Of a stretch of 64,000 nucleotides of DNA, positions 9,441 through 17,099 are shown piece by piece (position 1 is the stretch's first letter; every line of letters starts with the position of its first letter). This stretch comes from Streptomyces mayonensis (GTDB lineage: Bacteria > Actinomycetota > Actinomycetes > Streptomycetales > Streptomycetaceae), in NCBI RefSeq assembly GCF_018982965.1, contig NZ_JACBYP010000019.1, positions 1 to 64,000 on the forward strand, written 5' to 3'. Made by a program: the position numbers and the translations under genes. A model generated the notes under the pieces. It did not search any database. It worked only from the letters and a program-made list of their open reading frames with translations, and was not told the origin of the DNA.

Positions 9441-10634
9441 GTGACGCCGTCGACACCCCCGCCCCCACCCCCGCGGTACGACTTCGACACTCCGGTGGAC
9501 CGGCGCGGCACCTGGTGCACGCAGTGGGACTACGTCCAGGACCGTTTCGGCGTGCCGGACCTGCTGCCGTTCACGATCTCCGACATGGACTTCGAAACGG
9601 CGCCGGAGGTCCTGGCCGCGCTGCGCGCCCGCCTGGACCACGGCGTGCTCGGCTACTCGCGCTGGCGCCAGGACGACTTCCTCTCCGCGGTCGTCCACTG
9701 GTACGCGACACGCCACGGCACGGAGGTGGACCCGGCCTCCGTCGTCTACGCGCCGTCCGTCGTCTACCAGGTCTCGCAGCTGCTGCGCATGTGGTCACGG
9801 CCGGGTGACGGGGTGGTCGCGCACACGCCGATGTACGACGCGTTCCCCAAGACCGTCTCGGCGAACGGCCGGCGGCTGCGCGAGTGCCCCCTGGACGACT
9901 GGGCCGAGCTGGAGCGGCTGCTGGCGCTGCCCGACACGTCCGTGCTGCTGCTGTGTTCGCCGCACAACCCGACGGGCCGCGTCTGGTCGGCACAGGAACT
10001 GGACCGGATGTCCGGGCTGTGCGCACGCTACGGCGTGGCGGTCGTCAGCGACGAGATCCACTCCGACCTGGCGCACGCCCCGCACGTCCACCGCCCCTGG
10101 GTCCGGCACGCGGGCGACGGCCGTTGGGCGGTGGTGACTTCGGCCTCCAAGTCGTTCAACATCCCGGCTCTGACGGGGAGTTACGGCATCATCGGGGACC
10201 CCGACTCGCAGGAGGCGTACCTGCGACGGCTCAAGGAGGCGGACGGGCTCTCCTCCCCCGCCGTGCTGTCGCTGGTCGGGCACATCGCCGCGTACCGCGA
10301 GGGGGCGCCCTGGCTGGACGCCCTGCGGTCGTATCTCGCGGGCAACCTGGCGATGGTCGCGGGCCGGCTGCGCGAGGAGTTTCCCGAGCTCGGCTGGGAG
10401 CCCCCGCAGGCGGGCTACCTGGCCTGGATCGACCTGCGCCCGCTCGGCGTCGACGACGCGGCGCTGCAGCGCGAACTGGTCGAGGTGGAGAAGGTGGCCG
10501 TCATGCCGGGGGCGGCCTACGGCTCCCCGGGGCGGGTACGGCTCAACGTCGGGTGCCCCCGGTCGAAGGCACGGGCGGGTGTCGACGCGCTGACGCGGGC
10601 GCTGCGACGGCTCGTCGACGCCGGGCGGCAGTGA
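9441..10634 (+). CDS. MalY/PatB-type PLP enzyme (cystathionine beta-lyase-like)
   Basis: 397 residues, fold-type I aminotransferase. SPHNPTGRVW (about residue 175), VVSDEIHSDL with the PLP-pyridine Asp, and Lys237 in TSASKSFNIPAL make the cofactor site. The opening FDTPVDRRGTWCTQWDYV and IHSDLAH are characteristic of the MalY/PatB branch, which cleaves the C-S bond of cystathionine; in E. coli MalY also restrains MalT. The GTG start lies 2 bp after the PTS gene, so the two are co-transcribed. Whether the enzyme works in sulfur metabolism or has a regulatory role here is open. Confidence 0.86.
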   Translation: MTPSTPPPPPPRYDFDTPVDRRGTWCTQWDYVQDRFGVPDLLPFTISDMDFETAPEVLAALRARLDHGVLGYSRWRQDDFLSAVVHWYATRHGTEVDPASVVYAPSVVYQVSQLLRMWSRPGDGVVAHTPMYDAFPKTVSANGRRLRECPLDDWAELERLLALPDTSVLLLCSPHNPTGRVWSAQELDRMSGLCARYGVAVVSDEIHSDLAHAPHVHRPWVRHAGDGRWAVVTSASKSFNIPALTGSYGIIGDPDSQEAYLRRLKEADGLSSPAVLSLVGHIAAYREGAPWLDALRSYLAGNLAMVAGRLREEFPELGWEPPQAGYLAWIDLRPLGVDDAALQRELVEVEKVAVMPGAAYGSPGRVRLNVGCPRSKARAGVDALTRALRRLVDAGRQ

Positions 10635-10648
10635 ACGCGCGGTGACCG

Positions 10649-10673
10649 GTGCGGGCCCGGGCGGGTCCCGCAC
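10649..10673 (+). terminator. Stem-loop after the PTS/MalY pair
   Basis: The arms GTGCGGG and CCCGCAC (7 bp, perfect) surround an 11-base loop, 15 bases after the MalY-like stop. There is no T-run, as is common for terminators in very GC-rich actinomycetes. Confidence 0.5.
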
Positions 10674-10747
10674 GGCGCCGGCACCGACACCTGGTCGCCC
10701 TCCTGCCGCGGCATACGGCTTACGGCATCCGTGGGACCGACGCGCCC

Positions 10748-10782
10748 GGGCACCGCGGGTGTCCGGGGACCGGGCGGTGCCC
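10748..10782 (-). terminator. Stem-loop after the DUF2891 gene
   Basis: The arms GGGCACCG and CGGTGCCC (8 bp, perfect) lie just beyond the end of the minus-strand pyroglutamate operon, in the convergent gap. It is a likely terminator for that operon. Confidence 0.5.
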
Positions 10783-10787
10783 CGGCG

Positions 10788-11804
10788 TCAGCGGCGCGGC
10801 GGTGTCGGGTCGAGGGCCAGTGCCGCGAAGGTCGCCAGCCAGTGGTCGGTGGTGAAGTCGCCGCCCTCCACGGCCGGCATGCCCGCCGCCAGGTGTGCCT
10901 CGGCCGCGGCGCCCAGCCGGGCACGGACCGGTCCGTCGGGCAGCGCGTCCGCGAGGGAGCGCAGTGCGGCGGCCCTGCTGAGCGCCAGGCCGAGCAGGTG
11001 ACCGATCTGCGGGTCGGCGTGGTCGGAGACCACCGGTACCTCCAGAAGTGGACAGGGCGCCCCTGCGCCGAGCCCGGGGAGGAAGCGGTCGAGCCACGCC
11101 GCGAACCGCTCGGGCGTCAGGACCCTGCGCATCGCGTCCGCCTCGGTGAGCGCCGGGGACAGGAAGTCCTGGCCCGAGGGTTCCCAGTGGACGGGCGCGT
11201 CGTGGTCCTCGGCGAACCAGCTCAGCAGCCGTTCCCGTACGGCCCGTTCGGTACCGGCGGACAGTTGGCCCGAGTCGAGCGCGACCCCCAGGGCGAAGGC
11301 GCTGTTGGGGTGGTTGCCGTGCCGTACGGGATAGGTGGCCCTGGGCAGCCAGTCGGCCAGCAGCCCGTCGACGGCGTCGACGCCCTCCTTCAGCGCGTCG
11401 GCCCAACGGGCGCCCTCCGCGCCCGGGTGCGCCCGGCACTCGGCGGCGAGCGCGAGCAGCCAGGCCCAGCCGTAGGGACGCTCGAAGGAGGGGCGGGCGC
11501 GCAGGTACGCGGCCTCGGCGGCGATGTTGTCCGGGGTGAGGTGCGAGTCGAGCGCGGCGACGGCCGCTTCGGTGTCCGGCAGCGCGGGTGTGCCGCCGTG
11601 GCGGCGGAGCAGCCGGACGAGCAGCCAGTGCATGTGCACCGAGGAGTGCCAGTCGTAGGCACCGTAGAAGGCCGGGTGCAGCGAGCGGGGTTCGAGGGGC
11701 TCGTCGGGCGAGGTGACCAGGTGGGCGGGGAAATTGGGGTACGCGCGGGTGATGTTCGCCAGGGCGAGCCGGGCGAAGGGCACCGCGTGGGCGCCGAGCG
11801 GCAT
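10788..11804 (-). CDS. DUF2891 family protein
   Basis: 338 residues, soluble, with no signal peptide. The conserved opening ANITRAYPNFPAHL, the segment FYGAYDWHSSVHMHWLLVRLLRR and the DFLSPAL stretch are typical of DUF2891, an alpha-helical family with no assigned activity; conserved W/H/D residues suggest an alpha/alpha-barrel enzyme fold. Its ATG shares one base with the stop of the pyroglutamyl-peptidase gene (TGATG), so it is translationally coupled. The context points to peptide or pyroglutamate use. Confidence 0.8.
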   Translation of the reverse strand: MPLGAHAVPFARLALANITRAYPNFPAHLVTSPDEPLEPRSLHPAFYGAYDWHSSVHMHWLLVRLLRRHGGTPALPDTEAAVAALDSHLTPDNIAAEAAYLRARPSFERPYGWAWLLALAAECRAHPGAEGARWADALKEGVDAVDGLLADWLPRATYPVRHGNHPNSAFALGVALDSGQLSAGTERAVRERLLSWFAEDHDAPVHWEPSGQDFLSPALTEADAMRRVLTPERFAAWLDRFLPGLGAGAPCPLLEVPVVSDHADPQIGHLLGLALSRAAALRSLADALPDGPVRARLGAAAEAHLAAGMPAVEGGDFTTDHWLATFAALALDPTPPRR

Positions 11805-12454
11805 CAGTGGGTGGCTCCTTCGGTGACCTTCAGGTCCTGCCCGGCGGGCGTGCGGGCGGCGGTGACCAGCAGGGCGCGCAGGCCGTGGGCGACGGTGGCG
11901 GGCGGCAGGGAGGGCGCGGTGCCGTCGGGCACCTGGTCCGGCGCCCAGGGCACGTGCACGAACCCGCCCCGCAGGTGCGGGAAGCCGGTGGCGATGAGGT
12001 GGCCGAGGCCGTACGCGACGTGGTTGCAGACGAAGGTGCCGGCCGTGTTGGAGACGGCGGCCGGGACGCCGGCCTCGCGCATCGCGGCGACGCAGGCCTT
12101 GACGGGGAGGGTGGAGAAGTAGGCGGCGGGGCCGTCCGGGACCACCGGTTCGTCGACGGGCTGCCGGCCGGCGTTGTCGGGGATCCGGGCGTCGTCGACG
12201 TTGACGGCGACGCGTTCGACGGTGACGCCCGGGCGCCCGCCCGCCTGGCCCAGGCAGAGCACCAGGTCGGGCGCCCCGGCCCGGACGGCGTCGCGCAGCA
12301 CGTCGAGGGACTCGCCGAAGACGCAGGGCAGTTCCGCGGCGGTGACGGTGAGCCCGGCCGGCGGTTCGGCGGCCACCAGGGAAGCGGCCTGCCAGGACGG
12401 GTTCACGCGCTCGCCGTCGAAGGGGGCGAAGCCGGTGATGAGGACTCGGGTCAT
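11804..12454 (-). CDS. pcp: Pyroglutamyl-peptidase I (pyrrolidone carboxyl peptidase)
   Basis: 216 residues, the normal size for C15 peptidases. The catalytic triad is visible: Glu80 in GVTVERVAVN, Cys143 in NTAGTFVCNHVAYGLGH and His167 in GGFVHVPW. The enzyme removes N-terminal pyroglutamate (5-oxoproline) from peptides in the cytoplasm. The ATG has an AAGGAAAG ribosome site. It lies between DUF979 and DUF2891 genes and diverges from the 5-oxoprolinase genes, so the freed 5-oxoproline has an obvious next step. Confidence 0.93.
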   Translation of the reverse strand: MTRVLITGFAPFDGERVNPSWQAASLVAAEPPAGLTVTAAELPCVFGESLDVLRDAVRAGAPDLVLCLGQAGGRPGVTVERVAVNVDDARIPDNAGRQPVDEPVVPDGPAAYFSTLPVKACVAAMREAGVPAAVSNTAGTFVCNHVAYGLGHLIATGFPHLRGGFVHVPWAPDQVPDGTAPSLPPATVAHGLRALLVTAARTPAGQDLKVTEGATH

Positions 12455-12570
12455 GGACTTTCCTTGCCTTGCTGGTCGTGCGCGTGCCGGTGCGGGCCAG
12501 CGCCGACGGCCGGTGGACGGCACTCGGAGCGCGCCGGTTGGGCGGCGGCGGTGGGAGGGCGGCGGGCCGG

Positions 12571-13545
12571 TCAGAAGGCGAAGAGCGCCATGATGACCGT
12601 GCAGCAGCCGAGCAGGGCGATGCCCGTCGGCAGCTGTGCCTTGATCGGCCCGTACTGGTCCTTCAGTTCGAGCAGGGTGGCCGGGACGATGTTGAAGTTG
12701 GCGGCCATCGGGGTGCACAGGGTGCCGGCGAAGCCGGCGAGCATGCCGATCGCGAGCACCGCGGGCTCGTTGCCGTGCATCTGCTGGATGAGCACGGGCC
12801 AGCCGATCGCCGCCGTCATCACGGGGAAGGCCGCGAAGGCGTTGCCCATGATGACGGTGAACAGGAACATGCCCACGCAGTAGGCGACGACGGCGAGGTA
12901 CTTGGAGTCGTCGGGGAGGATCTTGTTCATGATGTCGCCGACCTGGTCGCCGACCCCGGCGGCGGCGAAGATCGAGCCGAGTACGGCCAGGAGCTGGGGC
13001 AGCAGCAGGGCGGAACCCATCGCCTCCAGCATGGAGCGGCCGGAGTGGATCGGGACGGAGACCTTCTTCTCCCCGGTGACGAGCATGCCGACGGCGAGCG
13101 CGACGACGCAGCCGAGTCCGAGTCCGAGGAGGGTGGCCTGGCCCGACTCGAAGAGTCCGGACTCGTCGAGGACGGCGGCGCAGAGGATGGCGACGAGCGG
13201 GATGGTCAGGGCGGGGATGAAGATCTTGCTGCCGAGCCGGTCGGCGGCGGCCTCCCGCTGCTCGCCGGTGGTGGTGACCGGAACGCCCTTGCCGAGGAAG
13301 TTGAAGCCGGCCAGCACGATCAGGGCGAGGACGGCGGCCCCGAGCGGTTCGGCGGGCAGGGTCCAGCCGCCGTTGCCCGCGGTGGCGTTGGCGACGCCGG
13401 TGCCGTAGGGGAAGGTGAGTCCGAGCAGTCCCCAGAAGGCCGCGGAGGTCCACCGCTTGGGGTTGCTGCGGTCGGTGGCCATCTGCACGGCCATGACGAC
13501 GAAGACGAGGCCTATCAGCCAGTAGAGCCATTCGACCTTGATCAC
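12571..13545 (-). CDS. DUF979 family membrane protein, probable transporter subunit
   Basis: 324 residues with about nine to ten hydrophobic helices and the conserved segments NATAGNGGWTLPAEPLG, GNAFAAFPVMTAAIGWPV and LAGFAGTLCTPMAANFNIVPA. DUF979 is nearly always found beside DUF969 and a pyroglutamyl peptidase and is thought to be a permease component. Its GTG overlaps the DUF969 stop by 4 bp, suggesting fixed stoichiometry. Transport of 5-oxoproline or pyroglutamyl peptides is inferred from context only. Confidence 0.85.
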   Translation of the reverse strand: MIKVEWLYWLIGLVFVVMAVQMATDRSNPKRWTSAAFWGLLGLTFPYGTGVANATAGNGGWTLPAEPLGAAVLALIVLAGFNFLGKGVPVTTTGEQREAAADRLGSKIFIPALTIPLVAILCAAVLDESGLFESGQATLLGLGLGCVVALAVGMLVTGEKKVSVPIHSGRSMLEAMGSALLLPQLLAVLGSIFAAAGVGDQVGDIMNKILPDDSKYLAVVAYCVGMFLFTVIMGNAFAAFPVMTAAIGWPVLIQQMHGNEPAVLAIGMLAGFAGTLCTPMAANFNIVPATLLELKDQYGPIKAQLPTGIALLGCCTVIMALFAF

Positions 13546-14261
13546 TTGTCGGCCCCCTCGGGAAGCGGCAGGTCGTGCTCGGCGGTCGCGAGTGCCATCT
13601 CGCGCTCCAGCTGCCTGTCCATGAGCAGCAGCCGGGCACCGTGGATGAGGAAGGCGCAGACGGCGAGCGGGATCGCCCAGAGGGCGAGCTGGGTCGGCTC
13701 GATGTGCTGGTGGTAGGTCGAGTTGACGAAGCCGGTGATCAGCAGGATGGAGCCGATCGCGATGAAGCAGTCCTCGCCGAAGAAGACACCCACGGTGTCG
13801 GCCGAGGCGGAGTAGGAGCGCACCTTCTCACGCAGCCGGTCGGGCAGCTTCGCCCCGGTGGAGCGTTCGGCGGCGGCCTCGGCCATCGGTGCCACCAGCG
13901 GGCGGACGGTCTGTGCCGGGCCGCCGATGCTGTTCAGGCCGAAGGCCGCGGTGACCTGCCGGACCAGCAGGTAGACGGTGAGGAACCGGCCGGCGCTGAG
14001 CTTGCCCAGGCGGCCGATGAGGTTGCGGGCCTGCTCGCGCAGGCCGTAGCGCTCGAGCAGCCCGATCACCGGGAGCACGATGGCGTAGACGGTGACCGAG
14101 CGGCTGTCGGCGAAGGACCGGCCGAAGGCCGCGAGGACCTCCAGCGGGTCCATCTTGCCGAGCAGTCCGGTGACGATACCGGCGACGCCCACCACGAGGA
14201 CGGGGTTGCGGCGCGTGACGAATCCGAGGATCACCACGACCACACCGAGGAGAACGATCAT
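13542..14261 (-). CDS. DUF969 family membrane protein, probable transporter subunit
   Basis: About 239 residues with several helices; the opening MIVLLGVVVVILGFVTRRNPVL and the segment TAAFGLNSIGGPAQTVRPLVAPMAEAAAE are typical of DUF969. It is the first gene of the minus-strand arm. Family comparison favours the start at 14261 (AGTAGG 7 bases upstream). An in-frame ATG at 14327 with GGGAG before it would add 22 non-hydrophobic residues and cannot be excluded. Partner of DUF979 in a putative two-subunit permease for pyroglutamate or its peptides. Confidence 0.82.
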   Translation of the reverse strand: MIVLLGVVVVILGFVTRRNPVLVVGVAGIVTGLLGKMDPLEVLAAFGRSFADSRSVTVYAIVLPVIGLLERYGLREQARNLIGRLGKLSAGRFLTVYLLVRQVTAAFGLNSIGGPAQTVRPLVAPMAEAAAERSTGAKLPDRLREKVRSYSASADTVGVFFGEDCFIAIGSILLITGFVNSTYHQHIEPTQLALWAIPLAVCAFLIHGARLLLMDRQLEREMALATAEHDLPLPEGADK

Positions 14262-14370
14262 TCGGTGGCCTACTTCAGGCATGAGGGGGCAGGGCACGGA
14301 TCCGGAAGCTTCGGAGCGCGGCCTCATCGGTCTCCCGGACCATAGCTCCAGATACGTGGCAGATGCACGG

Positions 14371-14399
14371 ACACTAGCGATCGTTCAACGATCTAACAA
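14371..14399 (-). promoter_or_regulatory. Promoter of the DUF969-DUF979-pcp-DUF2891 arm
   Basis: Read on the minus strand this is TTGTTA, 17 bases, TAGTGT, a HrdB-like promoter. The spacer holds the 15-bp palindrome GATCGTTCAACGATC (14379-14393), so a repressor bound there would block polymerase. The flanks (CCTCTTGT and CTAGT) match the plus-strand pxpA promoter. Confidence 0.65.
14379..14393. promoter_or_regulatory. Operator, perfect palindrome copy 1
   Basis: GATCGTTCAACGATC consists of 7-bp arms around a single central base. The identical sequence recurs at 14574-14588 in the opposing promoter. Size and symmetry fit a dimeric GntR/FadR-type or IclR-type repressor. No regulator gene adjoins the cassette. 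Confidence 0.75.
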
Positions 14400-14402
14400 G
14401 AG

Positions 14403-14555
14403 GTGAATCCTCATCGGCCGAAGCGCCCCGAGCGGCCGGACAGTCCGAGCAACCCTGGCCACCCCGGCGACCCCGGCGACCCCAGTGGACCCGGTGGACC
14501 CAGTGATCCCGACGGACCCGGCGGACACGGCGGACACGGCGGACACGGTGGCTGA
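14403..14555 (+). other. Possible 50-residue Gly-Pro/His-rich ORF or spacer repeat
   Basis: An uninterrupted GTG-to-TGA frame lies between the two operators. It reads as Gly-Asp-Pro and Gly-Gly-Pro triplets followed by a run of GGH units, collagen-like in pattern. The DNA is made of degenerate 9-bp repeats (GGCGACCCC, GGTGGACCC, GGCGGACAC). A weak purine run overlaps the GTG. It could be a real small protein, but repetitive non-coding spacer is at least as likely. Confidence 0.25.
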
Positions 14556-14567
14556 ATCAACGACCTC

Positions 14568-14597
14568 TTGTCGGATCGTTCAACGATCGTCTAGTTT
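14568..14597 (+). promoter_or_regulatory. Promoter of pxpABC, probably leaderless
   Basis: TTGTCG (14568-14573), 18 bases, TAGTTT (14592-14597). The expected transcription start falls about 7 bases later, on or next to the pxpA GTG (14604), so the mRNA is likely leaderless. The palindrome at 14574-14588 fills most of the spacer. Confidence 0.65.
14574..14588. promoter_or_regulatory. Operator, perfect palindrome copy 2
   Basis: GATCGTTCAACGATC, identical to the copy at 14379-14393 and set in the same position between the -35 and -10 of the pxpA promoter. The two centres are 195 bp apart. Confidence 0.75.
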
Positions 14598-14603
14598 CGA
14601 GGT

Positions 14604-15356
14604 GTGATCGACCTCAACGCAGATCTCGGTGAAGGCTTCGGCCGCTGGACCCTCACCGACGACGACGCCCTGCTCTCCGTCGTCACCAGCGCCAACGTCG
14701 CCTGCGGCTTCCACGCGGGCGACCCGTCGGTGATGCGCCGCGTCTGCGGCCTGGCCGCCGAGCGCGGGGTGCGGATCGGAGCGCAGGTGTCCTACCGCGA
14801 CCTGGCGGGCTTCGGACGGCGTGCCATGGACGTGCCCGCGGACGAGCTGGCGGCCGAGGTGGCGTACCAGATCGGCGCTCTCCGGGTGTTCGCCGAGGCC
14901 GCGGGCGCCGAGGTGGCGTACGTCAAGCCGCACGGCGCGCTGTACAACCGCACCGTCCACGACGCCGAGCAGGCGAGCGCCGTCGTGGCCGGGGTCCGGC
15001 TGGCGGGCGGCGCGCTGCCCGTGCTCGGCCTGCCCGGCTCGCGACTGCTCACGGCCGCCGCGGACGCCGGACTCACCGGCGTCCCCGAGGCCTTCGCGGA
15101 CCGTGCCTACACCCCCCGGGGCACCCTGGTCCCCCGCCGCGAGCCGGGGTCCGTGGTGGCGGACGGCGACGAGGTCGTGCGCCGTGCGCTGGCGTTCGCC
15201 CTGGACGGATCCGTCCAGGGCGTGGACGGTACGGCCGTCGCGGTCGCCGCCCGCTCCCTGTGCGTGCACGGCGACACGCCGGGCGCGGCCAGGATCGCGG
15301 CACGGGTCCGCGAGGCGCTGGAGGCGGCCGGGGCGGACGTCGGGGCGTTCGCGTGA
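14604..15356 (+). CDS. pxpA: 5-oxoprolinase subunit PxpA (LamB/YcsF family)
   Basis: 250 residues, full length for the family. The opening IDLNADLGEGFGRW, then VTSANVACGFHAGDP and VKPHGALYN are the LamB/YcsF signatures. With PxpB and PxpC it forms the ATP-dependent prokaryotic 5-oxoprolinase that opens 5-oxoproline to glutamate. The GTG start lies about 7 bases after the -10 box. It overlaps pxpB by 4 bp and faces the pyroglutamyl-peptidase operon across a shared control region. Confidence 0.94.
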   Translation: MIDLNADLGEGFGRWTLTDDDALLSVVTSANVACGFHAGDPSVMRRVCGLAAERGVRIGAQVSYRDLAGFGRRAMDVPADELAAEVAYQIGALRVFAEAAGAEVAYVKPHGALYNRTVHDAEQASAVVAGVRLAGGALPVLGLPGSRLLTAAADAGLTGVPEAFADRAYTPRGTLVPRREPGSVVADGDEVVRRALAFALDGSVQGVDGTAVAVAARSLCVHGDTPGAARIAARVREALEAAGADVGAFA

Positions 15357-16096
15357 CGAGCGGCCGGTCCCTCACCGCGCGGCCGGCCGGGCGCCACGCA
15401 CTCCTCGTCGAGCTGTCCGACGCCGAGCACACCGCGGCCTTCCACGCCGAGGTGCTGCGCCGGCGTGCCGCCGGGACGCTGCCGCCGGTCGCGGAGGTCG
15501 TGCCGGGGGCACGGACCGTCCTGCTGGACGGCGTACCGGATCCGCAGGCGCTGGCCCGCGGGGTGGTCGGCTGGGAGGTGCCGCCGGTCCCCGCCGACGA
15601 CGGGGACGTGGTGGAGATCCCCGTGCGTTACGACGGTCCGGACCTGGCCGACGTGGCGGCCCTGTGGGGCGTCGCCCCCGAGGAGGTCGGCTCCCGCCAC
15701 CGCGCCCACACCTACCGGGTCGCGTTCTGCGGTTTCGCACCCGGCTTCGGTTACCTCACGGGGCTGCCCCCTCGGCTGCACGTGCCCCGCCGGTCCACGC
15801 CCAGGACCCGCGTGCCGGCCGGTGCGGTCGCCCTCGCGGGTCCCTACAGCGCGGTGTACCCGCGCGCCACCCCGGGCGGCTGGCAGCTGATCGGCACCAT
15901 GCCGGACCCGCGGCCGCTGTGGGATCCGGCCCGGGAGCGTGCGGCCCTGCTCACGCCGGGGACCCGTGTGCGGTTCGTCGCGGCGGACGCCCGGCCGCAG
16001 GACCCTGACCCGGCGCCGTCGGGCGGGGCCCCCCGGGACGCCACACCGGCGGACACCGCCCCGGCGGCCGGCGCCGGCACGGAGGCCGGCGCATGA
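15353..16096 (+). CDS. pxpB: 5-oxoprolinase subunit PxpB (allophanate hydrolase subunit 1 family)
   Basis: 247 residues. HRAHTYRVAFCGFAPGFGYLTGLP, VPRRSTPRTRVPAGAVALAG and YPRATPGGWQLIGTM are the classic KipI/AHS1 motifs. The GTG start at 15353 overlaps the pxpA stop. The last 25 or so residues are a Pro/Ala-rich tail. It forms the 5-oxoprolinase complex with PxpA and PxpC. Confidence 0.92.
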   Translation: MTSGRSLTARPAGRHALLVELSDAEHTAAFHAEVLRRRAAGTLPPVAEVVPGARTVLLDGVPDPQALARGVVGWEVPPVPADDGDVVEIPVRYDGPDLADVAALWGVAPEEVGSRHRAHTYRVAFCGFAPGFGYLTGLPPRLHVPRRSTPRTRVPAGAVALAGPYSAVYPRATPGGWQLIGTMPDPRPLWDPARERAALLTPGTRVRFVAADARPQDPDPAPSGGAPRDATPADTAPAAGAGTEAGA

Positions 16097-16956
16097 CGGC
16101 CGAGCTGACGACCGTCCGTTCCGGAGCCCTCACCACCGTGCAGGACGCCGGCCGTCCCGGCCACGCCCACCTGGGGGTTCCCCGCTCCGGAGCGCTGGAC
16201 GCCCCCGCCGTGCGGCTCGCCAACCGGCTCCTCGGCAACGACCCGGACGCCGCCGTCCTGGAGACCACCCTGACCGGTTGTGCCCTGCGGCCCGACCGGG
16301 ACGTCACCGTCGTGGTCGGCGGAGCCCCCTGCCCGGTCACCGTCGGCGGCCGGCCCGCCGCGTGGGGCCTTCCGGTGCGGGTGCCGGCCGGCGCCGTCCT
16401 GGACGTGGGGACGGCCACGGCGGGTGTCCGCTCGTACGTGGCCGTCGCGGGCGGCGTGGCCGTCGAGCCCGTTCTGGGCAGCCGCTCGACGGACCTGCTG
16501 TCGGGGCTCGGACCCGACCCGCTGCGCGACGGGGACGTCGTCGCGGTGGGCGCCGCCCCCCGCCCGGTGGCCCTGCCCGTCGCCGCCCCCTGGCCCGCAC
16601 CGGTCGCCGAACTGGTCCTGCCGGTGCGCCTGGGTCCCCGTGCCGACTGGTTCTCCCCGGCCGCCCTGCACACGCTCACCTCGGCCGCCTACCGCGTGTC
16701 CCCGCACAGCAACCGCATAGGCCTGCGTACGGAGGGACCGCCGCTCCGGCGCCTGTCGGACGGGGAACTGCCCAGCGAGGGCATGGTTCTGGGCGCCGTG
16801 CAGGTCCCGCCGGACGGGCGTCCCGTCGTCTTCCTGCACGACCACCCGACGACCGGCGGCTATCCGGTCGTCGCCGTCGTCCCGGAGCCGGCCCTCGCGG
16901 CGGCGGCCCAGGCAGTGGCGGGGACACCGGTGCGCTTCACCCTCGCCGGCCGGTGA
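16093..16956 (+). CDS. pxpC: 5-oxoprolinase subunit PxpC (biotin-dependent carboxyltransferase / AHS2 family)
   Basis: 287 residues. TVQDAGRPGHAHLGVPRSGALDAPAVRLANRLLGN near the N-terminus is the KipA/AHS2 signature. SNRIGLRTEGPPL and SEGMVLGAVQVPPDGRPVVFLHDHPTTGGYP follow in the usual order. It overlaps pxpB by 4 bp and ends the operon. A strong stem-loop follows. Confidence 0.92.
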   Translation: MTAELTTVRSGALTTVQDAGRPGHAHLGVPRSGALDAPAVRLANRLLGNDPDAAVLETTLTGCALRPDRDVTVVVGGAPCPVTVGGRPAAWGLPVRVPAGAVLDVGTATAGVRSYVAVAGGVAVEPVLGSRSTDLLSGLGPDPLRDGDVVAVGAAPRPVALPVAAPWPAPVAELVLPVRLGPRADWFSPAALHTLTSAAYRVSPHSNRIGLRTEGPPLRRLSDGELPSEGMVLGAVQVPPDGRPVVFLHDHPTTGGYPVVAVVPEPALAAAAQAVAGTPVRFTLAGR

Positions 16957-17039
16957 CGACCGACGGCCGCCCGCCCGGAGGGCTCCGGTGCCTCGAAGAC
17001 GTGGCCGAGGACCGGGCCACCGGTGGAGGGCCGGGCCCT

Positions 17040-17069
17040 CGGCCGGAGGCACGGCCCTTCCTCCGGCCG
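17040..17069. terminator. Convergent terminator between pxpC and the secreted-protein gene
   Basis: The arms CGGCCGGAGG and CCTCCGGCCG (10 bp, perfect) enclose a 10-base loop, 83 bases after pxpC and 30 bases after the end of the facing gene. It could serve both directions. Confidence 0.6.
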
Positions 17070-17099
17070 TCGGGGTGACTCCGGCGGCCGCCGGTGGCG

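Noticed and set aside
6664..9468. Long minus-strand open frame opposite the kinase and PTS genes
   Set aside because: Low-complexity translation and no family features; the sense genes are unmistakable.
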